From: Cyrtodaria siliqua
Taxonomy: Eukaryota > Mollusca > Bivalvia > Adapedonta > Hiatellidae
Assembly: GCA_037043455.1 (NCBI GenBank)
Contig: JAWPHD010001222.1
Span: forward strand, 124,001-188,000
Direction: 5' to 3'
Length of the DNA stretch: 64,000 nucleotides
Below the pieces are notes generated by a model. The model was not told where the DNA came from and ran no database searches. It saw nothing but the letters and a program-made list of their open reading frames with translations. A program made the position numbers and the translations under genes. Shown in pieces: positions 1-11,570 of this stretch. How positions within the stretch are numbered: the stretch's first letter is position 1; every line of letters starts with the position of its first letter.

Positions 1-21
1 GAGAGAGAGAGAGAGAGAGAG
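1..21. repeat. (GA)n microsatellite at the window edge
   Basis: Pure GA dinucleotide run cut by the start of the window. Confidence 0.9.
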
Positions 22-828
22 TAAATAAACAAATGATAGGGAAAAGGCGATTATAGTATTATCGACTTTGATTACCTTTTTTAAGAACAAACTTGACCGA
101 CATAATGCCAAGTGTACCATGTTTGACATTTGAGAAATAGAGTAAAAGGTTGATTATTAACGAATACGTTCAATATTAGGATAGCTGTAATATACTTATT
201 TCTGTATATAAGATATTCTGAAATAACACTAATAATAATAAAGTTCAAATTACTAATGTTTCTGTTGTTTTTGCACATACCAAAGGATAGTCTTTAAAGT
301 TCTCCGGCCATGTTTTGTTTCATAAACATGTTAATGTTTATTTAAATCGGAATCAATACACAACAATAGATATTTACAATTCACACATTGCAATATCTGT
401 GAAAAGCGATAAATTAATAAAAAAACAAATTGATGAGGTAGAAAACTTTAAACAGGTAAAGTAATCCATAGGTAAACGTATTTATCTACTATCTGGCATT
501 TCTCCGTGCAGTCATGCAGTGGTAAAAGTAGTATCTACGTCATGCAAAAATACTTATTTTTATATACAACTTAGTAGCAGTTTTAAATACATGTTTCCGG
601 GACTATCAAGAAATGATCATATATTGTTCAAGAGTTAAATTTGTTAATTGATAATATTACAAAAAGGTCGGCCATTCTTCTTTAAATTAAAAATAATTTG
701 AAACCCTTTGCTTTGCAGAATATTTTCGAATTGTGACCAATATATCTGACATAAATTCCTTATACATTGTACATCGAAATGGTACTAAATTCTTCCCATT
801 TTCTTTGTGTTTATTTAAAAAAAATAAA
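22..828. other. AT-rich non-coding DNA
   Basis: No reading frame with recognisable protein similarity, no splice-bounded exon and no clear repeat seen. Confidence 0.6.
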
Positions 829-937
829 ATATTATTTATTATTATTATCATTATTATTATTATTATTATTATTACTACTACAACTATTATTATTTTTATT
901 TATTAAAATTATTATTACTACTATTTTTTTTACTTTT

Positions 938-976
<39 letters not shown>

Positions 977-979
977 TTT

Positions 980-1015
<36 letters not shown>

Positions 1016-1040
1016 TATTTTTATTTTTGTTGTTTTTATA

Positions 1041-1071
<31 letters not shown>
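829..1071. repeat. (TTA)n/(CTA)n compound microsatellite
   Basis: Interrupted runs of TTA followed by a pure CTA run at the right end. The apparent poly-Leu/poly-Tyr reading frames here are artefacts of the trinucleotide repeat. Confidence 0.9.
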
Positions 1072-1876
1072 GTTTGTGAAGTCATATGCCTTTATTCCTT
1101 ATTAACATTGCCATTCATGTTTGCCGTTTTGCATGTTTTGGGGTTTACTGTGTTCTGTGAAAGGCTACATTTTCTGTTCGACTTTTATATTTATTTTTAC
1201 CAATCAACATTAATATCGAAAACAGAAGGAAAATAGGATGTGTTGTGTTTTGCTGAGTATATATTAATCCACTAACCTAATTACCTTTAAGAACTTTATT
1301 TATTAAAGGCTGAAGTATGTTGTCCATGTTGTTTATTGATTTCTGTCTAATGTCTTTTAATGTTTTATTATTTAAAATTCTCGTTATCAAACTAGATTTT
1401 AAACAATTGCGATAAAAAGCTGTATTAATAATTTGTAGCCCTCCTTCCCATAATCATGTATATTTTTTCTTTTCTTTTTTCGTCTCTTGTTTTTCATCCC
1501 AAATGTTACTGAAGGTATCTTAAGTTGTTGCTTTTTTTGGTTTTACTCAAGAGCTGACAGCGGATATATGAGTTTATGTAGAGGCTACTTTTTATGAACA
1601 TCATTTTTTCCTAATAGTAGTTATATATTTGCCAACTATTAGGACAAGTATTAAGATATTTCATTTTGGGGTCTAGGTTATATTGACGTATATTTCCATT
1701 TTTTATTTGTAAAAAATATCTACATTAGCTGCTTTATCTGATGTCCATATGAACGTTTTACTCTTGCAAATTATGATATTAATATTAACTGACGACACGG
1801 CATGGCACGTAAAACTGTTGACATCTTTGTATTAAGTTTTAAATCTGAAATACACCGAACATCCTTATGAGATTAA
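1072..1876. other. AT-rich non-coding DNA
   Basis: Nothing recognisable on either strand. Confidence 0.5.
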
Positions 1877-2275
1877 TTATATTTTCAAAAGATCCACGTG
1901 ACCATCTACGCTTAGATAAGAGGCGTCATCAGCAAACGTTGCTTCTACTTCTTTTTCAATAACAACTTCATCTTGCGCGACTGCAATAGACAATATTTCC
2001 ATAGCTATGATAAATAAAGTTGGAGATAATGAGCATCTGTGTCTTACGCCCTGTTGTACCGTAAGTGCCTCAGACATATGGTTATTATTTGTATTACAAC
2101 TTTGTATATTATCATATAATAACCGTATCCAACCTACTGGAGATTCTACGAAATTAAACAACTCTATGCAATTACAAATACACTCATTATTTAGGTTATC
2201 GAATTATTTAACAAAGTCAGCAAACAAATAATTATCTTTTAAAAACTCAAGTGAATCAAAAAACGTCTAACATTT
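1877..2275 (-). pseudogene. LINE reverse transcriptase fragment (L1-like)
   Basis: Minus-strand remnant of a non-LTR retrotransposon reverse transcriptase. Visible in order are a 'DFVK-FD' block (motif A, interrupted by a stop near 2210), a 'WIRLLY' helix, a degenerate 'QQGVRHRCSLSPTLFI' block (the family's GVRQGCPLSP turn, altered) and 'FADDASYL' (catalytic FADD, residues 76-79 of the frame starting at 2161). Only the finger/palm core is left; no endonuclease and no C-terminal domain are present. The block order and spacing resemble L1/Tx-type elements, but assignment to a clade is inference. Dead copy. Confidence 0.8.
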
Positions 2276-2765
2276 ATAATAGACGGAATAAAATTTTCAA
2301 TACGATTTCCTATTGACTTTGTTGCAGTTTTATAACCGATATTTAATTTGCAATTGACTTTCATTCACAAACATGCTTCTTTCTTCGTTACGTGTTTCTA
2401 CACTTGCACTTGGAAAACATATTTTGCATAGATTCTACAGATTCATTTCTTTTATATAACGTTTCGTTAAAATTATAGTCATTTTTTCTGGTAAAACTCT
2501 CCCTATAATCTGTTACGGCTATGATATTTTTAATTTAGTCTTGTAAATGTTTTCTTTTCCGCATTTCCTTTTTCCTAAATTTGAGAATTATTTATTCTTT
2601 TGTTCTGTCACTGATGTATTGTGCCTTAGATCTTAAACTAATTTCATTGTCTTAAACATATTTATTTTACATCGATTGCGAAACAAGTTCTTGCAACTTA
2701 GATTAATCACTCTCGATAATTAATGTTTATCGGTCGGCGTGGGGTTAGTCTGTCGGTCTTATTTT
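2276..2765. other. AT-rich non-coding DNA
   Basis: Probably eroded flank of the RT fragment; nothing else identified. Confidence 0.4.
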
Positions 2766-2868
2766 GTTTGCTTGCTTGCTTACTTGCTTACTTACTGCTT
2801 GCCTGCTTTCGTACTTAATTATTGCTTGCTTGCGTACTTATTTATTTATTTACTTATTTATTTATTAT
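2766..2868. repeat. Degenerate tetranucleotide repeat (GCTT/ACTT/ATTT)
   Basis: Successive blocks of TGCT, TACT and TATT tetranucleotides, an evolved microsatellite. Confidence 0.8.
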
Positions 2869-3021
2869 TCGTTTAAATATTCTATTAATTAGTATTTATA
2901 TCATGTATATCGCTAGCTAACTTTTTTCTAATATATCTAATATATTTGATAGTTTCATTCTGACCGTCCTTTTTATTTTGTTTTCGATAACGTATTTGGG
3001 TTGTAATCTACGGTGTCCGGT

Positions 3022-3282
3022 TGGGGCCAGATACAATATCGCATTGTCGTGGGCGACAATGTGACGCCCGACAACGCGACATCGCGATACGACAGTGCGA
3101 CATTGCGATACGACAACTCGACATTGCGATACGACATCGCGACAATTATGTCGTGATGTCGTCTCGCAATGTCGCGATGTCGTTTCGCGATGTCGCATTG
3201 TCGGGCGTCGCATTGTCGCGCACGACAACGCGACATTATGTCGTATTGTCGTAATGTTGCCCACGACAACGCGACATGGGGG
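3022..3282. repeat. CGACA/TGTCG palindromic minisatellite, left block
   Basis: Dozens of near-copies of GCGACAT/ATGTCGC on both orientations, so the block can fold on itself around about 3150. Long reading frames on both strands are by-products of the skewed repeat. Confidence 0.85.
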
Positions 3283-3910
3283 CAATCCACAGCTTTGTGT
3301 ACATTTCTCAATCATCAAACCCATGACAAGCCCTTAGCCTGAATCCTTGAGCAAAAATGAATCACATCATCATTATGTCATATATTTCTTGGAAGACAAT
3401 AAAATTACCCATGTTTCCATACCAAATAAAAGTATCAAAAAGCATTTTCTTTACAACTTTAATCCCATTTCTTTAAGATTACCCCCACCCCCGAAAACAT
3501 GCTAAAAAAAGCAATTTTAGCAATATTTCAAATGTCAATAAATAAAAAAATCCTACGCATATCAGGGTCATGTCTGCACTCATAATGCTCTTGCATATCA
3601 GGAAATGCTAAATTGTACATACCTACTCCGGCGTTTTAAAAAGTGATTCCAAGCTGATCAATCCGTGAGTCAAAATCAGCCATTTTACCTTCTTTTTGGA
3701 AGTTTTTGATAGGTCCACATTTTTCTATTTATAGCCTCAAAAAAAAAAGAGTGCATATTCCAATACACCAAAATGAACTTAGAAGTACTCAAAACTGAAA
3801 AAAAAAATCAAACATGTGCTTCATAATTATTATAAATACCATCCATGGACCTAAAAGGTGCTTAGTTGATTTCTTTCTGATTTACACCATAGACATTCAT
3901 GCGAAACTGA
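3283..3910. repeat. 620-bp direct repeat, copy 1
   Basis: From 'ggcaatccacag' to 'cgaaactgaggagtg' it matches the copy at 5013-5623 in the same orientation with small indels. The two copies flank the central insert. Confidence 0.85.
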
Positions 3911-5026
3911 GGAGTGCTCCCTTAAGGGAAAGTTGTCCGTTAAAAAAAATTGAAACGCCCCTTTTTCCATTTCGCGAATTTATTCCGGACGTCTTGACAT
4001 ACAAATTATTGCGATTTTCCAAAAATTGGCCTAACAGCCTCTTTTTAAGATAATACCGAAATAGCCTGTTTAACAGCTTTTTTGCAAACTTTTTTCTTTC
4101 TGTCTGTTTTTTTTCCATAGCTTGAAAAAGGTCTGAAATGTGCAATCAGAAGTCATTTCCACTCTAAAAAGTTACCTCCTATAACCCGATTTATATCAAG
4201 TCGCTATATTATGCGATTTTTTTTAATTTTAACGCGAAACGAAATAATGACGTCATGTGACATGACGTCACGCCACAAGCTATTCTATGTTTAACGTCAT
4301 CTTACTATGAAATCAAAATACCATAGCAACCAGTATTTAAATGGGACATTACCATTAGCAAACTGTCAATATAATGAAACAGTGTTAGGGCAAACCCAAG
4401 AATTACACCAATGGTTAGTTTTTAAATGGCAAAAAGCCCACCTCAAACTTAGAAAATCCCACTAAAATTGCATCTACCAACCGCAAAACACATGGGATCT
4501 TGAGATATCGCAAGTTAGATATCTCACGATAAGTTGCGATACATCTTGAGAAATTGTAAGATATATCTCCATTTATTTTGAGATATGAAGGACTCAAGAC
4601 ACATTGAGAAATCTCAAGATAATTATCTCAAAACAACTTCAGAATATCTCAAGACAGTTATCTCAAAATAAATTGAGATATACATTGAGATATCTTGAGA
4701 TAAATTGAGATATCTCAATATCTCAATATAAATTGAGATATCTCAACATGAAATATCTCAAGATAAATTAGACATATATTGAGATATCTCAAGATACGGT
4801 GCATCGCGGAGTATTACAATATACATATTTTACTGAGTTGTTCATAATCTGGGTTTTGTAGCAATGCGGCTTTGCCTTTATCGACAAATTCCATTCTAAC
4901 CGAAGTAATTATCTTCGCAAACAGGCCGAATGGTAACAAACTTTGAAAATATGTTGAAATACAGACAAAAAATCCTTCATTTGACTGTTTTAGTAAAAAA
5001 AGTTGGACCCTTAAGGGGGCACTCCA
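3911..5026. mobile_element. Central inverted-repeat insert (1.1 kb)
   Basis: Ends are short inverted repeats, 'GGAGTGCTCCCTTAAGGG' on the left and the complement of 'GGAGTGCCCCCTTAAGGG' on the right. It contains the GAGATATC minisatellite and otherwise unrecognised AT-rich DNA. It may be the original element whose flanks were later duplicated. Confidence 0.55.
4497..4800. repeat. GAGATATC self-complementary minisatellite
   Basis: Repeated 'ttgagatatctcaa' units of irregular spacing. Each unit is itself palindromic. Confidence 0.85.
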
Positions 5027-5623
5027 CAGTTTAATGTACATTTCTCAATCATCAAACCCATGCCAAGCCCTTAGCCTGAATCCTTGAGCAAAAATAAATC
5101 ACATCATCATTGTGTCATACATTTCTTAGAAGACAATAAAATTACCCATGTTTCTATACCAAATAAAAGTATCAAAAAGCATTTTCTGTACAACTTTAGT
5201 CCCATTTCTTTAAGATTACCCCCACCCCTCAAAACATGCTAAAAAAGCAATTTTAGCAATATTTCAAATGTCAATAAATAATAAAAAATAAAACTTCCTA
5301 CGCATATCAATGTCATGTCTGCACTCATAATGCTCTTGCATATCAGGAAATGCTAAATTTTACATACCTACTTCGGCGTTTTAAAAAGTTATTCCAAGCT
5401 GATCAATCCGTGAGTCAAACATTTTTCTATTTATAGCCTCCAAAAAACCCAAAGAGTGCATATTCCAATACACCAAAATGAACTTAGAAGTACTCAAAAC
5501 TGAAAAAAACATCAAACATGTGCTTCATTATTATTATAAATACCATCCATGGACATAAAAGATGCTTAGTTGATTTCTTTCTGATTTACAGAACATGGAC
5601 ATTCATGCGAAACTGAGGAGTGT
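5013..5623. repeat. 620-bp direct repeat, copy 2
   Basis: Second copy of the 3283-3910 sequence. It lacks a short block near 5418 that copy 1 has. Confidence 0.85.
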
Positions 5624-5875
5624 CCAACATTCTTTCAATTGTCGTAATGTCGCCAACGACATCGCGACATTACGACAATTGAACGAATGTCGCGTTGTCA
5701 TTGGCGACATTACGACAATTGAAAGAATGTCTCGTTGTCGTGGGCGACATTACGACAATGCGTCATAATGTCGCACTGTCGTGCGCAACAATGCGACGCC
5801 CGACAACACGACATCGCGACATGTTGTCGGGCCTCGCATTGTCGCCCACGACACTGCGACATTGTATCTGGCCCC
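5624..5875. repeat. CGACA/TGTCG palindromic minisatellite, right block
   Basis: Same family as the left block in inverse arrangement. It starts with three units around 'cgacattacgacaattgaa' and ends with the inverted 'GGGGCCAGATACA' terminus. Confidence 0.85.
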
Positions 5876-5886
5876 GTCTGGACACC

Positions 5887-6299
5887 CGTTATTTCGTTCA
5901 AGCCTTTCTGTATAGTTTTCTTGTCGATAGTCTTTATTGACAAGATCGCTATTACTAAGTTTAGAATATTCAGATCCCCTTGGTTGTTTTGACAAATATA
6001 AAAAAGAAGTGATCTAAACGTAATTATCCGGAGATCTAGGCGGAGGGTATACGCAGCGTGTATTTTTTAAACATTTTTCTTACATAATATCAAGTTGTTT
6101 GAAAGATATCAGACAAGATCAAGCATCTCAGTGTACACTGCATGGTGTATACACTTATTATGTCACCGTTTTATCAATGTTGTACTTTTATTTAATTAAT
6201 TCTATCAACTGTATCTGAGGCGTAACAAAACAAGACAATCGGCAGAACCAATGGATGCTACCCGAAATGACAACTATCCACAACTTATCATATAATCAT
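5887..6299. other. Non-coding, nothing recognised
   Basis: No repeat or coding signal identified. Confidence 0.4.
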
Positions 6300-6912
6300 A
6301 TGTCACCAAGCAGTTTTCAATTTCCAGTTCCATCATTAGTTTTTGACTTACGCTTCGGACAAGAATTACAAGTATAAAATAATAAAGGGCAATAACTCTC
6401 TTTTGAAAGAAGATTGGTTGTAGATCTCTGCACTTCCTCTCATTGCCCTCTGTCATTGTGTGAAGTTTCATTGCAGTCCCATCAGTAGTTTTGAAGTTAT
6501 GCTCCGGACAAAAATTCTAAGTATAAAATTACAAAGGGCAATAACTCTAAGTTGAATGATGGCAGAGTAACGATGCATACACATCTGCATTTCCTCTCAT
6601 TGCCTTCTATCATTGAATGAAGTTTCATTGCAGTACTATAAGAAGTTTTGAAGTTATGATCCGGACAAAAATTCTAAGTATAAAATTACAAAGGGCAATA
6701 ACTCTGATTTGAATTAGACAGAGTTATGGTTCTTGCATTCTGCACTTCTTCTCATTGCCCTCTATCGTTGTGAGAAGTTTCTTTGCAGTTCCATCAGTAG
6801 TTTTGAAGTTATGCTCCGGACAAAAATGGGACGGACGGAAGGACGGAAGGACGTAAGAACGGAAAGACAAAGCGGCGACTATATGTTCCCCTGAACATTT
6901 CGGGGAGCATAA
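6300..6912. repeat. Bivalve-type tandem repeat with hairpin end
   Basis: Three units of about 150 bp anchored by 'aaagggcaataactct' (6384, 6533, 6690), each carrying 'agttttgaagttatg' and 'ccggacaaaaat'. It ends in GGAC-rich DNA and a hairpin around 'cccctgaacatttcggggag'. The structure resembles repeats common in bivalve genomes (from general knowledge, not a search). Confidence 0.7.
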
Positions 6913-7041
6913 AAAACAGGCTTTCCCCATACACAGTTGCAAGTTAGTATTCAGTTATTTTCTATGTTTTAGTTAATTCAGCCTGCTGAAACAGTATTTA
7001 CATATGAACTACTAAACACATATTCCTCATTCTTATTATAG

Positions 7042-7211
7042 ATAATGAAGATGGAGAGCTGAAAAAAAACATTATAAAATTGCGGAATGAGAACGAAGTT
7101 GCTGATAAAAAACTTGACAAAGCTAAATCAGTACTTGGAATGGTCGAAGCTGGGCAGCGAATACGAGCAGTAAGAAACAAAGATAATGACCAAGGACGTC
7201 CTGCTAAATAA
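7042..7211 (+). CDS. Candidate terminal coding exon, charged helical C-terminus
   Basis: A pyrimidine-rich tract ending in 'ttcttattatag' forms a plausible 3' splice site at 7040-7041. Reading in phase 1 gives an open frame of about 55 codons to a TAA at 7209. The encoded tail is rich in Lys, Glu, Asp and Asn ('KLRNENEVADKKLDKAKS') and looks alpha-helical or coiled-coil, ending 'DNDQGRPAK'. A variant polyadenylation signal ATTAAA lies about 70 bp downstream. I do not recognise the protein. Upstream exons are not evident in the repeat-rich DNA to the left, so this could be a chance frame. Confidence 0.35.
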
Positions 7212-7277
7212 GATACATAGAGGAACATACATACATGAGTAAAACAAATCAGCATAACGCTTAAACTGAGCTCACAT

Positions 7278-7283
7278 ATTAAA
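7278..7283 (+). promoter_or_regulatory. Possible variant poly(A) signal ATTAAA
   Basis: Suitable distance downstream of the stop codon of the candidate exon. Common by chance in AT-rich DNA. Confidence 0.25.
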
Positions 7284-7502
7284 TAGCTATCATAAAAGCT
7301 CTGTGAACTTTAATTTGCGAGAATCATTCCGATCAAACACTTTTCAATTAAAGTAAATACATACGTCTGATCATAATTCCTAAGTACCCACCTAAGAATA
7401 TGCCAAACAAATATTTATATTTTTTATTTCTTGCAAAACTGTTGTATTTCTGGAGAATGAAGACTGATACGAGCTCATGAATATGAAAAAGTAACGTGTG
7501 AA

Positions 7503-7871
7503 GTGTAATGTTCATATAGAAAACTAATTTTCCACTTGAAAAATCACGAAAAGGTGGGGTCACAAGACATGTAAGAAAGTTCTTGTTTGTTTACTAAACA
7601 GGTCAAGGGTACAGCTGTTTTCACTGATTGACTGTTTTCATTGCTCATAAAGTGTAAGCATAGAGTCGAAATTTCGAAAATATTCATCAGTGATCCAGTA
7701 AAACTTATTAATACGCTTCTTATACATACAACCACAAAATCGAATAGGAATGGGCAGTTTTCCCCTGTTTATAATGCCCGTTTTCATCAAAAAAGGAGGG
7801 ATTACTTTTTATTATAAGAACTACATTCGACTACACATCGGAGGCTTACATGTAATTAGTGGTGGTAAACC
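7503..7871 (-). mobile_element. TTAA-type repeat (family GGTTTACC), truncated copy
   Basis: Same sequence as 10612-11069, same orientation, missing the left end. The right terminus 'ggtggtaaacc' is followed by TTAA. Confidence 0.75.
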
Positions 7872-8090
7872 TTAATTCGAACTCAAAAGTTTCTTCCTGT
7901 CCCTTGTTCATTTTTGCATGTCATGTGTGTGTGAATAATTATTGAGTACATTTAAAAGATGCACTTAAGCTTTTAATTCATTTAAGTTTATTTATGCATA
8001 TTAAAAAGCTTTATTTAGCAGTGAATTCTGCTTAAAATTACTATTATGCTTATGAAGATATTAGTCATTTTACGACACCCGCCACTGCAT
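7872..8090. repeat. Flank duplicated with 11070-11570
   Basis: 'Gttcatttttgcatgtcatg' through 'cacccgccactg' matches the DNA after the second repeat copy. The TTAA repeat and its flank were therefore duplicated together. This copy lacks a ~150-bp stretch and the SINE-like insert found in the other. Confidence 0.75.
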
Positions 8091-8277
8091 AAAAACACTC
8101 GGGATCTCACTAACTGGGAAGGCGAAGCCTTTGAGGTCAATTGGTCCTCTGCTGTGGCCAGACGCTTGCAAACCACATCAACAGTAACTATATAACAGAT
8201 GTAAACGGTAATCAGAATCTACTGTGTATTTCAGGGTGCCTAGATGTCGAATATGACTCGAGATGTGTTATTACTTT

Positions 8278-8835
8278 CTATATGTTTTCATACCTCATAT
8301 GATTGGATAGAATGAAAGCACAGGCTCCTGGATCTGTTTGCAATGTTGCCGTAGCTATCCGCTTCGCAAAGCCAAAAATGCATTTTGACTCCCCGTGTTT
8401 ACATGTAATTGTATTGACAGCCGAAAACCAAAATGGCGACGGCGGAACATTACATTTTTCTAGGGTAGAGTGACTTAAAAATCAGTTGACAAATAGTGGT
8501 GTAAATAACACAGTATAAACGCAGTATCTTTTATTTGCTAGATATAATGGTTTTCATTCAAAAATTAAAGTATCAACGATTGCTGGAGGTGCTGAACATT
8601 GAACAACAACACCACCCTGCATAGCCTACGTTTTACTTGGTACATTCGATTTCTAGAAACAGACATGCGCAGACAACAATTCATAAAAATAAATGTTGTT
8701 TTATTTTTACAATGTAACCAAAGGGGTCAAAATGAGTTTTAGGCTAAGCGTAACGAATGGCTTTGGCAAGATTGTGAACAGATCCAGGATCGTCTATTTT
8801 TAATTATTAACGATATCAGGTATGAAAACATATAG
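8278..8835. mobile_element. Foldback element with ~145-bp inverted arms
   Basis: Left arm (8278-8420, 'ctatatgttttcatacct', 'cctggatctgtt', 'cattttgac') is the inverted, diverged copy of the right arm (8693-8835). The internal DNA has no recognisable gene. Target duplication not resolved. Confidence 0.65.
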
Positions 8836-9238
8836 CAAGTTTGTTTTTTTAAAGAACGATGTACAGTCTACTCTCAGTAACTCAAACTCGCTTACTTCGA
8901 ATTTCCGCTTATGTCGAATTTTTGTCACGGTCCCAATTTTATTCCTTCTTGTTTTTATGCAGTTTGACTTCTTTTAAGTCAAAGTTTGACTAGTCAAATT
9001 ATTCACTAATTCTAACTACATTTCTGGTCCCAAACACAAATCTATACAGTAATTTACACTCGCTAGTTCGAAGTTCAATTGAAGCGCCGAATGCAAGTTT
9101 GATCAACCACAAGCCGGCGTCCAAGTCGATTGTGAAGCAAACAAAAGGTGATAATTGCTGAGATGATTTGACCTGTGATACAAATAAAAAATGGTGATAT
9201 GTTAATTTATTTTCTTGTCTCCCATTGTTCATGGTATA
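8836..9238. other. Non-coding, nothing recognised
   Basis: No coding or repeat structure seen. Confidence 0.4.
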
Positions 9239-9242
9239 TTAA

Positions 9243-10089
9243 AGGGAATGTAGCGACACAGCCAAACAAGCTCTTTCACGTTGAGTTCTGAAAAGCTTGC
9301 GAAAAGGTGAACGAATTATCAAAATCGTATGAAAAACAAAAAAGATATCACCATTTGAAGGTTGTTCTAAAATGGATATGGGAGCCGCCATTTTGAAAAC
9401 TATGATGTCATAGTTCCGTATTCATAACTTTTACATGACATCATCAAAATAAATTGACCAATCAGTGATCAATAAAATAAAACACCTCCACATTCTGGTA
9501 GGGGGTAAACTCGGTGTTTATCGTTGGTGCTCAACTGACTTTAGTCCTTTATAAAACTAGTTTATAGTGATAATTATATTAAAAGCTTTATTTTTTTGTG
9601 TACATCTATGTATCTTCTTTTGGTGTTGTCTGATTTTAAAACACCAATATGGATACATTTAATTTAAATCGTGGTCTAATGTTTTCATTTTTCATATAGA
9701 GTTTGAGGATAAAGTCCGAGTAAACCCCTTTATTTTCACCTACTGAATATCTCAACCTACCGGAAGTTGACCAGATGTGAAAGTTATGAATGATTAACTG
9801 GTCATATAAAGCATTATTGCCATTAGTTATACATATTATTCATACAGTTACTTTGTTTTTTCCCCCTATAAATGAGTAAATATTCATATTTATCAATATT
9901 CCATATATGGTCATTTAGAACTGTGATGTCATAGCCCTAAAATGGCAGCTTCCATATCCGTTTCAACAGAACCTTAAAACGATCATATCTTCCTTGTTTA
10001 TCATTCGATTTTGATAATTCTTTCACCCTTTTCCAAGTTTTTCAGAAACCTCAATAATAAAGTTATTTAGCTGTGTTGCTATTTTCCCT
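9243..10089. mobile_element. TTAA-flanked long-TIR MITE (family 1)
   Basis: Both sides carry TTAA (9239-9242 and 10090-10093). Termini are 'AGGGAATGTAGCGACACAGC' and its diverged complement, and inverted similarity continues for about 180 bp inward. No transposase, so non-autonomous. TTAA target choice is typical of piggyBac-class transposition. A second MITE (9421-9790) is nested inside. A partial relative lies at 48005-48380. Confidence 0.8.
9421..9790. mobile_element. 370-bp MITE (family TTCATAA) nested in family 1
   Basis: Terminal inverted repeat TTCATAACTTT...GTTATGAA. Homologous along its length to the MITE at 44271-44638, including 'gaccaatcagtgatca', 'acattctggtagg' and 'tcacctactga'. 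It interrupts the family-1 element. Confidence 0.8.
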
Positions 10090-10093
10090 TTAA

Positions 10094-10607
10094 GGCTTGT
10101 GAACGAGGAAGTTTGTTTACGCTAATTGAATACAATGGCCATCGCGTGGGTTAAAACAATTATAAGAATTGTACTAATTTGACATGTACGAAATGCATTT
10201 GTGAAAATATTGAAAAATTGTGTCATAATGTATACATGGCTTTCTATGTTTTTAATAAAATATGAAATCATATAAATATTTGCTAATTTATTTCATTACC
10301 AAAACGTTTTCTTATGATGCTTTAACATGAAATGCCCAAATATACAAACTGACAAAACGAAAGTAGCTTGCTGCAATATAGGTCATACAGTGAGTGTGTC
10401 TCAAATTAACAGTGGCGCCATAACAGTCAGTATTTTTTCTGTTCGATCTGAATGAAATTATAACAGTAAAGAAACATATTCATAAACATAAATGAAGGAA
10501 GAAAACATGTATTTCATTAAAAATCGGCTAATATCGGCAATATATACACTATATGTATAGTGTAAAACTGGTGGGTGGGGTAAACAAGACAAGTCTGCCA
10601 AAATAGT
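10094..10607. other. Non-coding, nothing recognised
   Basis: AT-rich DNA without structure I can name. Confidence 0.4.
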
Positions 10608-10611
10608 TTAA

Positions 10612-11069
10612 GGTATTATACCACTAATTATTTTCCCCATAGACACCAATGTTAAAGTGTCACATATTAATGATTTGCTGCAAATGGATAATGCAGCAGT
10701 GTAATGTTCACATAGAAAACTAATTTTCCACTTGAAAAATCACCAGAAAAGGTGGGGTCACAAGACATGTAAGAAAGTTCTTGTTTGTTTATTAAACAGG
10801 CCAAGGGTACAGCTGTTTTCATTGATTGACTGTTTTCACTGCTCACAAAGTGTAAGCATAGAGTCGAAATTTCGAAAATATTCATCATTGATCCAGTAAA
10901 ACTTATTAATACGCTTCTTATACATACAACCACAAAATCGAATAGGAATGGACAGTTTTCCCCTACTTATAATGCCCATTTTCATCAAGAAAGGAGGGAT
11001 TATTTTTTATTATAGGAACTACATTCGACTACACTTCGGAGGCTTACATGTAATTAGTGGTGGTAAACC
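10612..11069 (-). mobile_element. TTAA-type repeat (family GGTTTACC), complete copy
   Basis: Flanked by TTAA on both sides (10608-10611 and 11070-11073). Termini are imperfect inverted repeats: 'GGTTTACCACCACCAATTA' read from the right and 'GGTATTATACCACTAATTA' from the left. Non-coding 458-bp unit. Other copies are at 7503, 48386 and 49732. Confidence 0.8.
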
Positions 11070-11570
11070 TTAATTCGAACTTCGGATAACTCAAAATGTT
11101 CTTCCTGTCCATTGAAATTCGAGATACTGAGTGTGGACTGTATGTAGATGATAGCGATCTGGAATAGCTAGCTTTTGTTTTCGAACATTATTAATAGGTT
11201 ATGAATGTAACACTTTCATGAAATTTGTGGATGTTCATTTTTGCATGTCATGTGTGTGTGAATAATTATTTCGTACATTTAAAAGATGCACTTAAGCTTT
11301 TAATTCATTTTTTAATACATATTAAAAGCTTTATTTAGCACTGAATTCTGCTTAAATGATCTATGATTAATTAAGGAGTATTGAAAATTGAACTATAAGT
11401 GAGTGTGTAGAAGTATGTGTAACCTGTCATGTGATTATAATTATGTATTACAAATTATGTATGTAATGATGAGAAACTGTAAAAGTTTAAGTCAATAAAG
11501 TATCTATCTATCTATCTATCTTAAAAATACTATTATAATATTAGTCATTTTACCACACCCGCCACTGACA
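11070..11570. repeat. Flank duplicated with 7872-8090
   Basis: Second copy of the duplicated flank, enlarged by an internal stretch and by the SINE-like insert. Confidence 0.75.
11357..11519 (+). mobile_element. SINE/LINE-tail insertion with (TATC)n 3' end
   Basis: A 163-bp insert ending in 'gtcaataaagtatctatctatc'. It is flanked by CTTAAA on both sides and absent from the paralogous flank near 8035, which is an empty-site comparison inside this window. The tetranucleotide tail suggests retroposition by a LINE. Confidence 0.7.

Larger units (their letters stand above)
3012..5886. mobile_element. Nested inverted-repeat composite element (about 2.9 kb)
   Basis: The two ends are inverted copies. 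'GGTGTCC' plus 'GGGGCCAGATACAAT' and 'TGTCGTGGGCGACAATG' on the left recur as reverse complement ending in 'GGACACC' on the right. Inside lie two CGACA-rich palindromic blocks (3022-3282 and 5624-5875), a direct repeat of about 620 bp (3283-3910 and 5013-5623) and a central inverted-repeat insert (3911-5026). No transposase is visible, so the unit is non-autonomous. No target-site duplication could be settled, and the superfamily is unknown. Confidence 0.7.

Noticed and set aside
767..1105. 112-codon Leu/Tyr-rich frame
   Set aside because: Translation of a trinucleotide microsatellite.
2917..3337. Overlapping 77-135-codon frames on both strands
   Set aside because: Arise from the CGACA palindromic repeat, which lacks stops in several frames.
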